Source: Kiritimatiellia bacterium
GTDB lineage: Bacteria; Verrucomicrobiota; Kiritimatiellia; SLAD01
Reading direction: 5' to 3'
DNA length: 38,453 nt
NCBI GenBank assembly: GCA_007134735.1
Contig: SLKG01000081.1
Span: 1 to 38,453, forward strand
Position numbers and translations under genes: made by a program
In this document: positions 1 through 8,800 of the stretch, in pieces
How the letters are laid out: the number at the start of each line of letters is the position of its first letter
How positions within the stretch are numbered: position 1 is the first letter of the stretch
The notes under the pieces: generated by a model
Seen by the model: the letters and a program-made list of their open reading frames with translations, nothing else
Told to the model about the DNA's origin: nothing
Database searches by the model: none

Positions 1-51
1 CGTGCGGATTTGAATGCGCTGTATCTTTTTAAGGACTTCGGTTGGAATCAT
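1..51 (-). CDS. DUF58 family protein, N-terminal fragment (partial)
   Basis: Only the first 17 codons lie in the window, read leftward from an ATG at 51. They give MIPTEVLKKIQRIQIRT, which looks like the start of the DUF58 proteins that commonly follow MoxR ATPase genes. The MoxR gene ends 112 bases upstream on the same strand, which supports the call. DUF58/MoxR pairs are thought to act together in envelope or metalloprotein maturation; that role is family knowledge, not visible here. The Shine-Dalgarno site is weak and the gene runs off the left edge. Confidence 0.55.
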   Translation of the reverse strand, partial: MIPTEVLKKIQRIQIRT

Positions 52-61
52 AATCGCAAGC

Positions 62-160
62 GTATGGGAGTCCGGGGGTATGGGGGTGTGGGAGAAAGGC
101 CTGTGCCTCCCTCAACTCTAATACTCCCATACAACCCCACACCCATACTCCCACACCTCC
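62..160. repeat. Degenerate GTATGGG / CTCCCATAC intergenic repeat
   Basis: The spacer between the MoxR and DUF58 genes is made of short units, first GTATGGG-type (62-94) and then CTCCCATAC/CCCACAC-type (123-160). The two halves are imperfect inverted copies and could fold into one long hairpin. No promoter or gene is seen in it. Confidence 0.6.
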
Positions 161-163
161 TCT

Positions 164-1153
164 TTACGGCACCGGCAGTTCGCGCAAAATACGTTCGATG
201 AGGCCGTCCGGCGACAATTCCTCGGCTTCCGCTTCGTACGACACAATGATACGGTGGCGCAGGATATCCGGGGCGATGGACTTGACGTCCTGGGGTGTCA
301 CGTACCCACGCCCCTGCAGGAAGGCATGGGCGCGCGCCGCGACCGTCAGGTAGATTGTCGCCCGGGGCGACGCCCCATACCGGATATAGTCCCGGATCGG
401 CAACCGGTACCGGTCGGGCTCGCGTGTCGCGAACACGATGCTCAGGATGTAGTCCTTGATCTTGTCATCGACATAAATCTCGTCCACGATTTTGCGCGCC
501 TTCAGAAGCGCCTCCGGTGTGACCACCGGATCGACCTGGAACGCGCGCTGGGTCACAGCCATTGCGTTCAAGATGGATTTCTCCTCCTCGAGGGACGGAT
601 AGGTAATGCGCAGTTTCAGCATAAAGCGGTCCACCTGCGCCTCGGGAAGGGGATAGGTGCCTTCCTGTTCGATGGGGTTCTCGGTGGCGAGCACGAGAAA
701 GGGTTCGGGGAGGAGGAAGGTTTCCCCGCCGATGGTGACCTGCCGTTCCTGCATGGCTTCCAACAGGGCGCTCTGGACTTTGGCGGGCGCGCGGTTGATT
801 TCGTCGGCCAGGATAATGTGGGCGAAGATCGGCCCCTTGCGCGTCGTAAACGTGGCGTCTTTCGGATTGTAGATCTGGGTGCCGATCAGGTCCGCCGGCA
901 ATAGATCGGGCGTGAATTGTATGCGTTGAAACGACATATCCAGCGCCGCGGCCAGGGTTTTCACCGAAAGGGTTTTGGCCAGGCCGGGCACGCCTTCGAG
1001 CAGGATATGGCCGTTGGCGAGCAATCCCACGATGAGGCGGTCGATCAGGTATTGCTGCCCGATAATGATCTTGCCGATCTCCCGGCGCAGCCGGTCCACC
1101 AGCGCGCTTTCCTGTTTCACCCGGTCGTTGATGACATCGATTCCCACTGACAT
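164..1153 (-). CDS. MoxR-family AAA+ ATPase
   Basis: A 329-residue MoxR ATPase, a cytoplasmic chaperone-like AAA+ protein that usually works with DUF58/VWA partners. Walker A is GVPGLAKT at residues 54-61 and Walker B is IILADEIN at 113-120. The sensor-1/arginine-finger stretch ATENPIEQEGTYPLPEAQVD is intact, and length is normal. I start it at the ATG at 1153 because AAAGGAGC lies just upstream. The open frame continues 73 codons further, but that extension is read through a palindromic repeat and is not protein-like. A DUF58 gene follows downstream, so the two probably form an operon whose other members lie outside the window. Confidence 0.93.
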   Translation of the reverse strand: MSVGIDVINDRVKQESALVDRLRREIGKIIIGQQYLIDRLIVGLLANGHILLEGVPGLAKTLSVKTLAAALDMSFQRIQFTPDLLPADLIGTQIYNPKDATFTTRKGPIFAHIILADEINRAPAKVQSALLEAMQERQVTIGGETFLLPEPFLVLATENPIEQEGTYPLPEAQVDRFMLKLRITYPSLEEEKSILNAMAVTQRAFQVDPVVTPEALLKARKIVDEIYVDDKIKDYILSIVFATREPDRYRLPIRDYIRYGASPRATIYLTVAARAHAFLQGRGYVTPQDVKSIAPDILRHRIIVSYEAEAEELSPDGLIERILRELPVP

Positions 1154-1190
1154 AGATTTGCTCCTTTCCGATAATAAAGTCTTGTCCGTC

Positions 1191-1219
1191 ATACTAGGGG
1201 GACGGAGACCAAAATTCAA
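1191..1219 (-). promoter_or_regulatory. Candidate sigma70-type promoter for the MoxR gene
   Basis: On the minus strand TTGAAT (1219-1214) is followed after 17 bases by TAGTAT (1196-1191). It lies about 40 bases upstream of the MoxR start codon at 1153. Confidence 0.45.
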
Positions 1220-1264
1220 TATTGGATGGCCTGCCCCTTGCCGGATCAGGGTTGCGTCAAGAAT

Positions 1265-1343
1265 CGGCTCAGCAGGAGCTTCGCCCTCCAGATCAAGGAA
1301 TAACCGTTGTTTTCTTATGGAGGGAGAGGCTCCCGCCGAGCCG
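1265..1343. repeat. Palindromic intergenic repeat (translates as GSAGASPS / EGEAPAEP)
   Basis: Two imperfect inverted arms, 1265-1290 and 1318-1343, surround a 27-base AT-richer loop. The left arm runs CGGCTCAGCAGGAGC and the right arm GGCTCCCGCCGAGCC. The artificial translations GSAGASPS and EGEAPAEP are familiar from spurious ORFs in PVC-group genomes (recollection, not searched). Likely a REP/MITE-like element. Confidence 0.65.
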
Positions 1344-1468
1344 GGGAACACCCCCATGGCCTTTCTTAACACGGCCCTGCTGTCGGATAGACTCCAACGA
1401 GGGGATCCGAGTTCAAAAATTTCTTCCGGGTCGGCGGGCAGGTGTAATCCAAGACTACGTCAACCGAT

Positions 1469-1596
1469 CTGGAGGGACGCGCTTCTGCGCGTCCTGGTCA
1501 TGCGGAAGCGTGACCCTCCACGAATCCCCTCAATTTTCTTATTCTGGAGGGACGCGCTTCTGCGTGTCCTGGTCACGCGGAAGCGTGACCCTCCAC
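1469..1596. repeat. Two tandem copies of a 53-base palindromic repeat
   Basis: Copies at 1469-1521 and 1544-1596 are nearly identical (CTGGAGGGACGCGCTTCTGC...), separated by a 22-base AT-rich spacer. Each copy is itself a hairpin: TGGAGGG pairs with CCCTCCA at the ends, and GACGCGCTTC pairs imperfectly with the GAAGCGTGAC-type inner arm. This looks like a REP doublet. It lies between the trmL stop and the MoxR promoter, both minus-strand genes. Confidence 0.75.
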
Positions 1597-1616
1597 CTCT
1601 TCGTCGGCCCCCAGCA

Positions 1617-2138
1617 TTATCCTTCTTCCCCACCCGCATCAATCTGCCGGAGGGCTTCGTAGAGCACGATGGACACGGAATTGGCCAGGTTGAGTGAGCG
1701 GACCTGATCGGTTTTCATGGGAATGCCGGCAACGCGGTCCGGATATGTTTCCAGCAGCCGGTCCGGCAGGCCCTTGGTTTCGCTTCCGAAAATGAGCCAA
1801 TCACCCGGCTGATAGGAGACGGAAAAACAGGATTGCTTGCCGGCCGTGCTGAAGAGGTAGAAGCGTCCGGGCGGGATGTCGTTCATGAACGAATCGAGAT
1901 CCTTGTGCCGTATCAATTCCACCGATTCCCAGTAATCGAGTCCGGCGCGCCGCAGGGTGTGGTCGGTCAGGCGGAATCCGAGCGGTCCGACCAGATGGAG
2001 GGGCGAACCGGTGGCCGCGCAGAGCCGGGCGATGTTACCGGTGTTGGGCGGGATTTCCGGTTCGACTAGAACCACCCGCAACGGCGGATTGGGCCAGTGA
2101 AAAGGGAGATCAGCTTTTCTCGTGTGTGTATGTTTCAT
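1617..2138 (-). CDS. trmL: tRNA (cytidine(34)-2'-O)-methyltransferase
   Basis: A SPOUT-class methyltransferase of 173 residues that would 2'-O-methylate the wobble base of certain leucine tRNAs using S-adenosylmethionine. The N-terminal signature VEPEIPPNTGNIARLCAATG is diagnostic of the TrmL/CspR group. The C-terminal knot motifs FGSETKGLP and VRSLNLANSVSIVLYEALRQ are complete. The start at 2138 (ATG) adds about 20 residues before the conserved core. No good Shine-Dalgarno is visible, so a later start (or GTG at 2171) is possible. It stands alone between repeat-rich spacers. Confidence 0.88.
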   Translation of the reverse strand: MKHTHTRKADLPFHWPNPPLRVVLVEPEIPPNTGNIARLCAATGSPLHLVGPLGFRLTDHTLRRAGLDYWESVELIRHKDLDSFMNDIPPGRFYLFSTAGKQSCFSVSYQPGDWLIFGSETKGLPDRLLETYPDRVAGIPMKTDQVRSLNLANSVSIVLYEALRQIDAGGEEG

Positions 2139-2324
2139 TTGAGGGAGACGATGATACCCGGTTGTAGCCACTCCGACACGGATTCATCAGTCCATACATG
2201 AGTCCGAGCAGGGCTCGGGGGTAACTATGGCTGATTCGGGGTAACTCCGCAAGGGGCTTTGGGTTGAGTGGGTCCACCGGGCGCTGGAAGGTTCCAAAAA
2301 AATACGAGTAGCCGTCATGCGGAG

Positions 2325-2340
2325 TCCCGCGACCGCGGGA
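2325..2340. repeat. Small GC hairpin
   Basis: TCCCGCGACCGCGGGA can form a short hairpin. It lies in the 378-base gap between trmL and tRNA-Ala and has no U-run. I see no gene in 2139-2387. Confidence 0.3.
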
Positions 2341-2387
2341 TTGAGGCCCTCCGGCGGATCGATTGAAGGGGATTCTGCGCCGTGGAG

Positions 2388-2415
2388 TTGACAGGAGAAG
2401 ATCGGGTCCTATAGT
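2388..2415 (+). promoter_or_regulatory. Strong sigma70-type promoter (TTGACA-16-TATAGT)
   Basis: TTGACA at 2388-2393 and TATAGT at 2410-2415 are separated by 16 bases. This is the closest match to consensus seen in the window. It predicts a transcript starting near 2422, about 95 bases before tRNA-Ala. Confidence 0.65.
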
Positions 2416-2421
2416 CTTTCG

Positions 2422-2497
2422 GTTCACGCCTAAACAGCGGTTGTTCATGCCGTAGGCGAAAGTTCAGTTGGGAGAACATCCCGACAGTGTTCTTTTT
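2422..2497 (+). ncRNA. Candidate structured small RNA or tRNA leader
   Basis: The predicted transcript from the promoter at 2388 first meets a stem, CGCCT (2427-2431) with AGGCG (2454-2458). A terminator-like hairpin follows: AGAACA (2473-2478) with TGTTCT (2488-2493), then a run ending TTTT. This gives a ~75-nt RNA with a promoter and a terminator and no coding capacity. It may be an independent sRNA or an attenuated leader of tRNA-Ala. I do not recognise the family. Confidence 0.35.
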
Positions 2498-2516
2498 GAA
2501 ACGGATCGTGATAAGG

Positions 2517-2592
<76 letters not shown>

Positions 2593-2596
2593 GCCT

Positions 2597-2694
2597 CCGC
2601 TCGCAGCGCAGCGAAGAGCGAAGGCGGACGGATAGACATCGCGCTGCGAGGCTACGGCTTGGCATGCCGGCACACCGCTCGCAGCGCAGCGAAG
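2597..2694. repeat. Two direct copies of a 20-base repeat after tRNA-Ala
   Basis: The 20-mer CCGCTCGCAGCGCAGCGAAG occurs at 2597-2616 and again at 2675-2694. Between them lies TCGCGCTGCGAGG, partly complementary to the repeat. The first copy starts five bases after the tRNA end. It may be a repeat array or the scar of an insertion at the tRNA 3' end; no integrase is nearby. Confidence 0.6.
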
Positions 2695-2747
2695 GCTGGG
2701 CGGGTTGACTCTCCTGAAGGCGCCGCTATGCCGGGTCGATCTCCGCC

Positions 2748-3482
2748 TCAAAACGCAATCTTAAGCGATGTGCTGAAATACACGTCGTTCTTCTTTTTGT
2801 CCTCCGCCGGACGGCTGTCGTATCGATCCTCCAGGGCTACTTCCAGCGACATGTACTCGTTCAGGGCGGCTTCGATTCCGATTTCGCCTTTGAACAGGAA
2901 ATGATCCAGGTCGTCCAGGCGGGGAATGTATTCGGCGGCTTGCCAGATTCTCACACGGTCATTGATGCGCTGTGAGAAGTTTTCAGCCAGACGAGCCGCC
3001 ATGTAGTCTTCTGTGTTCTGTCTTTCCTTTTCCCTGACGTAGGACGGACCGACCTCCACGCTGAATCGTGTTTCAGGACTGCGCATGAGGAACACGCCGT
3101 AAGCCGGACCGGTAATAATCCGGTAATCGATTCGGGCGAGGGCATCGTAGTGGATGTCGAACATCCCCTCGTAATACTGGCGTTTTGTGAACAGTCGTTT
3201 TCGATCCACGGAGAAACGTCCGAATTCGCTGTTCTTCTCGTTGTCGGTTTTGCCGTAGGTCCAGTTCAGAAACAACTGCCATTCGTCTCGTTCCCGGATC
3301 TGTTCGGCCCGCCACACGGTCTTAAACAGCCGGGTATCCGAGTTGCCCCGCGCCGTGTTGAGGCCGAGGGTGATGCTCCGCTCCCATTCTCCATCGACCG
3401 CCTCTTCGGCCAGGAGCGCCATGGCGGGGAATAAACACATTCCCACCGCAAAAATCAGTGTATATCGGTATTTTGACAACAA
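2748..3482 (-). CDS. DUF481 (YdiY-like) outer-membrane protein
   Basis: A 244-residue exported protein of the DUF481 family, beta-barrel proteins of unclear function found in the outer membrane. A signal peptide (about residues 1-25, ending ALLA) precedes a mature start EEAVDGEWERSITLGLNTAR. The family hallmarks follow: the LGLN..RGNSDT pattern, alternating aromatic strands and a terminal LKIAF strand. I place the start at a TTG at 3482 because GGAGG lies seven bases upstream and the signal peptide begins there. The frame is open to an ATG at 3545 without a ribosome site. It is a single gene, divergent from lapA. Confidence 0.8.
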   Translation of the reverse strand: MLSKYRYTLIFAVGMCLFPAMALLAEEAVDGEWERSITLGLNTARGNSDTRLFKTVWRAEQIRERDEWQLFLNWTYGKTDNEKNSEFGRFSVDRKRLFTKRQYYEGMFDIHYDALARIDYRIITGPAYGVFLMRSPETRFSVEVGPSYVREKERQNTEDYMAARLAENFSQRINDRVRIWQAAEYIPRLDDLDHFLFKGEIGIEAALNEYMSLEVALEDRYDSRPAEDKKKNDVYFSTSLKIAF

Positions 3483-3499
3483 AACGGCACCTCCATAAT
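3473..3499 (+). promoter_or_regulatory. Weak promoter candidate for the lapA-tamA-tamB operon
   Basis: TTGACA (3473-3478) and CATAAT (3494-3499) are 15 bases apart, reading toward lapA at 3632. It overlaps the start of the divergent DUF481 gene, so the match may be chance. Confidence 0.3.
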
Positions 3500-3517
3500 G
3501 TCTCGATTGAGTATCGT

Positions 3518-3545
3518 ACCGTAATGACTGACGAACAAAGGTCAA
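3518..3545 (-). promoter_or_regulatory. Weak promoter candidate for the DUF481 gene
   Basis: On the minus strand TTGACC (3545-3540) is followed after 16 bases by TACGGT (3523-3518). The start codon at 3482 lies about 30 bases downstream of the predicted transcription start. Confidence 0.35.
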
Positions 3546-3631
3546 GTATTTGAAGGCAAGCGGTCTCGATCTCGACTCGGGGCCGATTGTGTATTAGGAT
3601 GGGAATAGGCGAACCAACACGAAGGAGTTTC

Positions 3632-3844
3632 ATGGATAACAAACGAAAACTGAAATTGGCCGGCATCGGGGTTCTGGCCCTGCTGATCGTAATCGTACTG
3701 GCACAGAATACGGGGCAGATTACCATCCGGTTCCTGTTCTGGCATATCGACATCTCGCAAGTTCTTTTCATTCCATTATTACTGGTCATCGGGTTTCTTC
3801 TCGGGTATGTGACGGCGACATGGCGAAAAGCCCGGTATGTGTAG
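3632..3844 (+). CDS. LapA-like (DUF1049) small membrane protein
   Basis: A 70-residue inner-membrane protein with two hydrophobic helices (about residues 8-24 and 40-62) joined by QNTGQITIRFLFWHIDIS, the layout of the LapA/DUF1049 family. In E. coli LapA relatives take part in lipopolysaccharide assembly control. The ATG at 3632 follows AAGGAG by seven bases. It is the first gene before tamA and tamB, which fits an envelope role. The tamA reading frame begins immediately at or after its stop. Confidence 0.78.
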   Translation: MDNKRKLKLAGIGVLALLIVIVLAQNTGQITIRFLFWHIDISQVLFIPLLLVIGFLLGYVTATWRKARYV

Positions 3845-3872
3845 AGGCTATTTGTTGAAGCGGGATGGGTGC

Positions 3873-5657
3873 ATGGCAAACAGGTGCTATCCGGCGATCG
3901 CCGGGATTCTTCTGATTCTGTCCGTAACAGCCGCGCTGTCGGAGCCGGGCGAGCTGCGTTACCGCGTCTACATCGAGGGCGTATCCCGCGATCTGCGGCT
4001 TGAGCTTCGGGATATTTCCGACGCCGTCGCTTTCATGAACAAACCGCCGGCCTCCAAGATCCTTTTAAGACGCCGGGCGGAACGTGATATCGACCGATTT
4101 AGGCAGCATCTGCGCACGTACGCGTATTATGACGCCCGGATCTCGGTGCGGGTGGATACGGAACGGACGCCGGTTCGTGTGTATTTCGATGTGGAAAAGG
4201 GACCGTTATATGAGTTGAGGGAAGTAACCCTGGATTGGCGGGATCGACCGGAAGAAGGCGAAGACCGTTTGGACCTTCCCACCCCGGCCCGCCTGGGATT
4301 GCGGATCGGCGATCCAGCGGGCGCGACCGATATCCGCAATGCGGAAAACAACCTGGTGGCCTTCCTGAAACGCCGGGGATTCCCGTTTGCCCGGGTGCAA
4401 GACCGTGAAGTGGTGGTGGATCACCGGACCCGCGACGTCTCGGTCACATATGCTTTCGAATCCGGTCCCGTCGCGGAATTCGGAACCACGGAGATCCGGG
4501 GACTTGATCGGTTGAAGGAGGATTATCTGCGTCGTCAGATTCCCTGGTCACCGGGAGACCCGTATAATCACGATACCGTGCGCCGCCTGCAACGCCGCCT
4601 GATCGAATCCCAATTGTACGCGTCCGTTCGGGTAGCGGGCGATGAGGCGCTTGACGAAGACGGACGGCTGCCCATGGTGCTGGATCTCCAGGAACGCAAA
4701 CCCCGATCGGTTGGTATCGGAATCCGCTATGCGACCGATGAAGGTTGGGGCGGGAAATTTACCTGGGAACATCGGAACCGGTTTGGCCGGGGCGAACGCC
4801 TGGATTTATCCGGCCTGCTCACGGAAATCGGCTATGCCGTTGAGCTTGGGTTTCGGAAACCCGATTTCGTGGTGCTGGATCAGATTCTTCGGATGACGCT
4901 TCGTCTTTCCGAAGAGGATACGGATGCGTTTGTGAGCCGGAACTACAGACTGTCCGCCATGCTCGAACGTCAGATTACGCGTGAATTGGTCCTGGGCCAG
5001 GGCATCGGGTTCAAATATTCGGAAGTGGATCAACTGGATCGGCTGGACCGGTTTTCCCTATTGTCTTTTCCCGCGCAATTGGATTGGGACACCAGCAACG
5101 ACCTCTTTCATCCCACCCGCGGAGGGCGCCTGTCTCTACGGGGCGTCCCGTTTCTGGATGTCAGCGACACCGATCTGCATTTTCTGCGGGGCCGTGCCGG
5201 TTACACGCGCTACGTGCGTGTCCGGCGACGTCCGGAAATGGTCCTCGCGGGACGCGTCATGGCGGGGAGTATCGTGGGCGTGTCACGCGAGAATGTTCCT
5301 GCCGACGAACGGTTTTATGCGGGAGGCGGCGGCTCTGTTCGGGGATATGCGTATCAGTCGGTCGGCCCGTTGGAAGGGGATGTGCCGTTGGGCGGACGCT
5401 CCTTACTTGTGATGTCCGCGGAATGGAGGGTCCGGGCCACCGAACGGATCGGCTTTTCGATCTTCACAGACGGCGGTTCCGTATACGAGGACGCCGTGCC
5501 GCGGATGGGAGAAGACATGCGGTGGGGTACCGGCGCGGGGCTTCGCTATTTTACCCCGATCGGACCGCTCCGTTTGGACGTGGCGGTGCCGTTGAACCGT
5601 AGAAGGGAAATTGATGACTCCTTCCAGATCTATATCAGTATCGGACAGGCGTTTTGA
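3873..5657 (+). CDS. BamA/TamA-family outer-membrane assembly protein
   Basis: A 594-residue Omp85-superfamily protein. A signal peptide (residues 1-22) is followed by periplasmic POTRA-like domains (roughly 25-255) and a C-terminal beta-barrel (about 265-594). The conserved VRGY loop motif is at about 489-492, preceded by a glycine run, and the last residue is Phe, as in barrel proteins. The size and the tamB gene downstream favour a TamA role, translocation of outer-membrane proteins or lipids with TamB, over the essential BamA. I chose ATG 3873 because the signal peptide starts there; an in-frame ATG at 3837 overlaps the end of lapA and is an alternative. Confidence 0.85.
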   Translation: MANRCYPAIAGILLILSVTAALSEPGELRYRVYIEGVSRDLRLELRDISDAVAFMNKPPASKILLRRRAERDIDRFRQHLRTYAYYDARISVRVDTERTPVRVYFDVEKGPLYELREVTLDWRDRPEEGEDRLDLPTPARLGLRIGDPAGATDIRNAENNLVAFLKRRGFPFARVQDREVVVDHRTRDVSVTYAFESGPVAEFGTTEIRGLDRLKEDYLRRQIPWSPGDPYNHDTVRRLQRRLIESQLYASVRVAGDEALDEDGRLPMVLDLQERKPRSVGIGIRYATDEGWGGKFTWEHRNRFGRGERLDLSGLLTEIGYAVELGFRKPDFVVLDQILRMTLRLSEEDTDAFVSRNYRLSAMLERQITRELVLGQGIGFKYSEVDQLDRLDRFSLLSFPAQLDWDTSNDLFHPTRGGRLSLRGVPFLDVSDTDLHFLRGRAGYTRYVRVRRRPEMVLAGRVMAGSIVGVSRENVPADERFYAGGGGSVRGYAYQSVGPLEGDVPLGGRSLLVMSAEWRVRATERIGFSIFTDGGSVYEDAVPRMGEDMRWGTGAGLRYFTPIGPLRLDVAVPLNRRREIDDSFQIYISIGQAF

Positions 5658-5692
5658 GGTGTGGGAAAGAGAAGAATGGACGGATGGGGTCT

Positions 5693-5766
5693 CTGGTCCT
5701 TTGTCCTTGGTCCCTGGTCCTTCGTCTGAATCGTCGACCGTAATCGTCGCCGTAATCGTCCACCGA
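5693..5766. repeat. Degenerate TGGTCCT and CGTAATCGTC repeat units
   Basis: The tamA-tamB spacer holds a run of CTGGTCC/TTTGTCC/TTGGTCC units (5693-5726), followed by two CGTAATCGTC units (to 5766). The first kind recurs at 10808-10834 and the second near 9487 and 9530. Low-complexity modules of this kind seem dispersed through the spacers. Confidence 0.65.
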
Positions 5767-5819
5767 TGAGCATGGAAAGAGGAGGAATAGAAATAGAGGA
5801 TTGAGGAAGAAAAGAGAAT

Positions 5820-8800
5820 ATGTCTGATTCAAAAGCGATATTCAAATTCCGGCGTTGGCTCGGCCGGTTGATGGCGGGCATTGTCCTGCTTTTGATTCTG
5901 CTGTTTTTGATGGCGCAGACGCCCTGGGGGAAACAGGCGGTAGCGCACGGCCTTGGGCGCGTCTTGAGTCGTCAACTGCGTCTTGAATTACATATAGAGG
6001 GCCTCAAAGGTTTTATCCCCTTTCACACCTCGGTGGAGCGGATCGGGGTTCGAGCGCAGGGCCGGGAGGTGGCCGACATGGAAGACGTGCGCTGGCGTTG
6101 GGCCGTTCGACCGCTCACGCGTGGTGTTCTGCACCTGGACTATATCACGGCCCGCTCGGTGTCGATTTCCGCGACACAACTGGAACGCGAGAAGAAGGGT
6201 GAACGGGAACCGCGCCGATTAGCTTCTCTGACGCGGTTGATTTTGGATCGGGTGGAGGTCGAGTCCCTTGAATTCAAGGATCCCGTTGTTCCGGGCGGGG
6301 CGGTTTTTTCCGTTTCGGGCGAATTCGCCCCCGATCATGAGCATGAACGGGTACTGGCTCTGCGGGCGCGGTTGAAGACGTGGGGCGAAAGGACGTTCGA
6401 AGATGAGGATCGGCCCGTCGGAATGGAAGCGGATCTCATGCTGGATTTTTCAGGCGGAGCTTTTCCGGTACACGTGCAATTGGAAAGCCGGCTCCAGGGC
6501 GCCGATACGGTTTGGCGGTCGGGGCACCTCCTGTCGGGCCCGGAGGTTTCCGGATCGGCCCGGGCGATTTACGAGGCCGATGGAACCCTGTCGGTTGAGT
6601 CCCTGTCCGTGGATGCGGAAGGGATTACGGCGGACGGCACGGGGTTTCTGGATCCCCGTCGACCCCATCTCGAGGCCGAACTTACCGTGGATTGTCCCGA
6701 CGCGTCCGTATGGGAGCCCCTGTTCGGCTGGGGTTTTTCGGGTCGCACCGAACTGAATCTGGAACTTCGATCCGAAAATGGCCGCCGGGACTTCCTGTTG
6801 GAAGGCGGTATACGGGAAGTCCGTTATCCCCAGGGCGAACTCGACCGGGTCGACATTTCGGTCCATCTCCAGGATGTGCGACAAGACCTCCGGGCGGATG
6901 CCCGCCTCGAATTTCGGAAAATGCGTGCCGGCGAGGCCCTGTTGTCCAATGCGGTCGCGAAGGTATGGGGAGATCGGGCGACCCTCGAATATATGATCGA
7001 TGCCGACGGCTGGTTCAACGAGGAGATTGAATTGTCCTGCAACGGACAGGTGAATATGAACGGCGCTCTTGAGTCTGTGCGGTTCGAGCGGTTTGAAGCC
7101 CGGTACGGGGAGTATCCGATTTCCCTGCTTCGGCCCACGACGTTCCAGGTCGCCGAGGATGGATACACCGTGGAGCATATGGTCCTTCAAATGGGACCCG
7201 GTTATCTGTTGGGATCGGGCCTTCTTACGCCGGAGGACATGGATCTGAATCTCCGGGTGACGCGCTTCCCGCTCCGCACACTCGGATTCGCGGGTGTGCT
7301 TGATGAAGCCGCTTCCGTGGAGGGCGCGCTTCGATTTACGGGTTCGCCCGGCAATCCCACCGGCGCGCTCTCGATCCTCTTTTCCGGCATCCGCCCCCGC
7401 CATGTCGAGTATTGGGACGCGCCCCCGGCCACGTTGAACGTGGAGGCTCGCCTGGAAGACCGGGACTTCTCAGTGGCTATGGCCTTGGCCGAGTTATCGG
7501 AGGAGCCGGTCCGTTTTGATTTGTCGTTTCCGCTCGAGTTGTCCTTTCTTCCTCCGGCCCTGACCTGGCCGCCGGAAGGCAACCTGGAGGGACTCTTCTC
7601 CGTGGAGGCCGACCTGGAAAATATGGCCCGGCTGTTTCTTTTGGATCTGCACTTCGTGTACGGAAAACTATCGGCACGGTATGACATTTCCGGAACCGTG
7701 AAACGCCCGGAGTTTACCGGCCGGTTGGAGGTACGGGACGGGGTATACGAAAATGACCGGACCGGAACGGTGTTGCGTGATATCGAGGTCCTGCTTCGCG
7801 CCGACAATCATCATTTGCGACTGGAGCGGGTGACGGCCACCGATGGGAGGCGGGGCCGGCTTGAATTGAAGGGGCAGATGACCATGAGCCCGGCGGAGCA
7901 GTTTCCATTCATGCTGGAAGGAACTTTGTCGGACCTGCGCGTCATGCGCCAGGATTTCGTCGAGGTTACGGCAAGCGGCTCGCTAACCTGCGAAGGGACG
8001 CTCTATGAGAGTTTACTGGGAGGCGATTTGGTGCTGGGTCCCGTGGAGGTTACCGTGCCGGAACGCGTGCCGCCCGGCCTGGTGGAGTTGGAGGTGATTG
8101 AAATATTTGAAGAAGAAGAGCCGGAACCCCCTCCGCCGCCCCGGCCACGTGCCCATACGATGCGATTCGATGTAACGGTCCGGTTGCCGGACCGCGGATT
8201 CGTTCGCGGCCGGGGACTGGATTCGGAATGGAGCGGGCAGGTCGAAATTACCGGTCGGGCGGATGAGCCGGACATCCGGGGAGAATTGAGCGTCATTCGA
8301 GGGCGTTTCAACTTCTTTGGGAAGCGACTCCGGTTGACGCATGGCACGGTAACGTTTGACGGAACGTTTCCCCCGTCGCCGTATCTGGACGTGACAGCGG
8401 AGGCCCGGGTGCGGGGCATCACCGGGATCCTGCACTTGTCAGGGGACGCCATGGCTCCGGAGATACGCCTGGATTCCATGCCCCCCATGCCCGAGGACGA
8501 GATCCTGGCCTGGTTGCTTTTCGGTCGGGATATATCACGGATCACACCCTGGCAGGCGTTGGTGATGGCGCAGGCCGTCAATTCGTTGCGGCGCGAGGGT
8601 ACCACGTATGATTTCATGGGGCGCACACGCCGGATTTTAGGCGTTGATCAATTTGAAATTCGTCCGGCGGAAGAGGAAGAGGGTGTCACCACGGTCAGCG
8701 TCGGTAAATATATCCGTGACGATGTGTTCGTGGAGCTCGAGCATGGGACCGAAGCCGAGACCGGGCGCGCCCGTGTGGAAATCGAATTATTGCCGACCGT

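Noticed and set aside
1154-1372. Upstream extension of the MoxR reading frame by 73 codons
   Set aside because: It is read through a palindromic repeat and a likely promoter; a good ribosome-binding site lies before ATG 1153.
6450-7403. A 317-codon open frame antisense to tamB
   Set aside because: No recognisable domains; the plus strand encodes a complete TamB-like protein.
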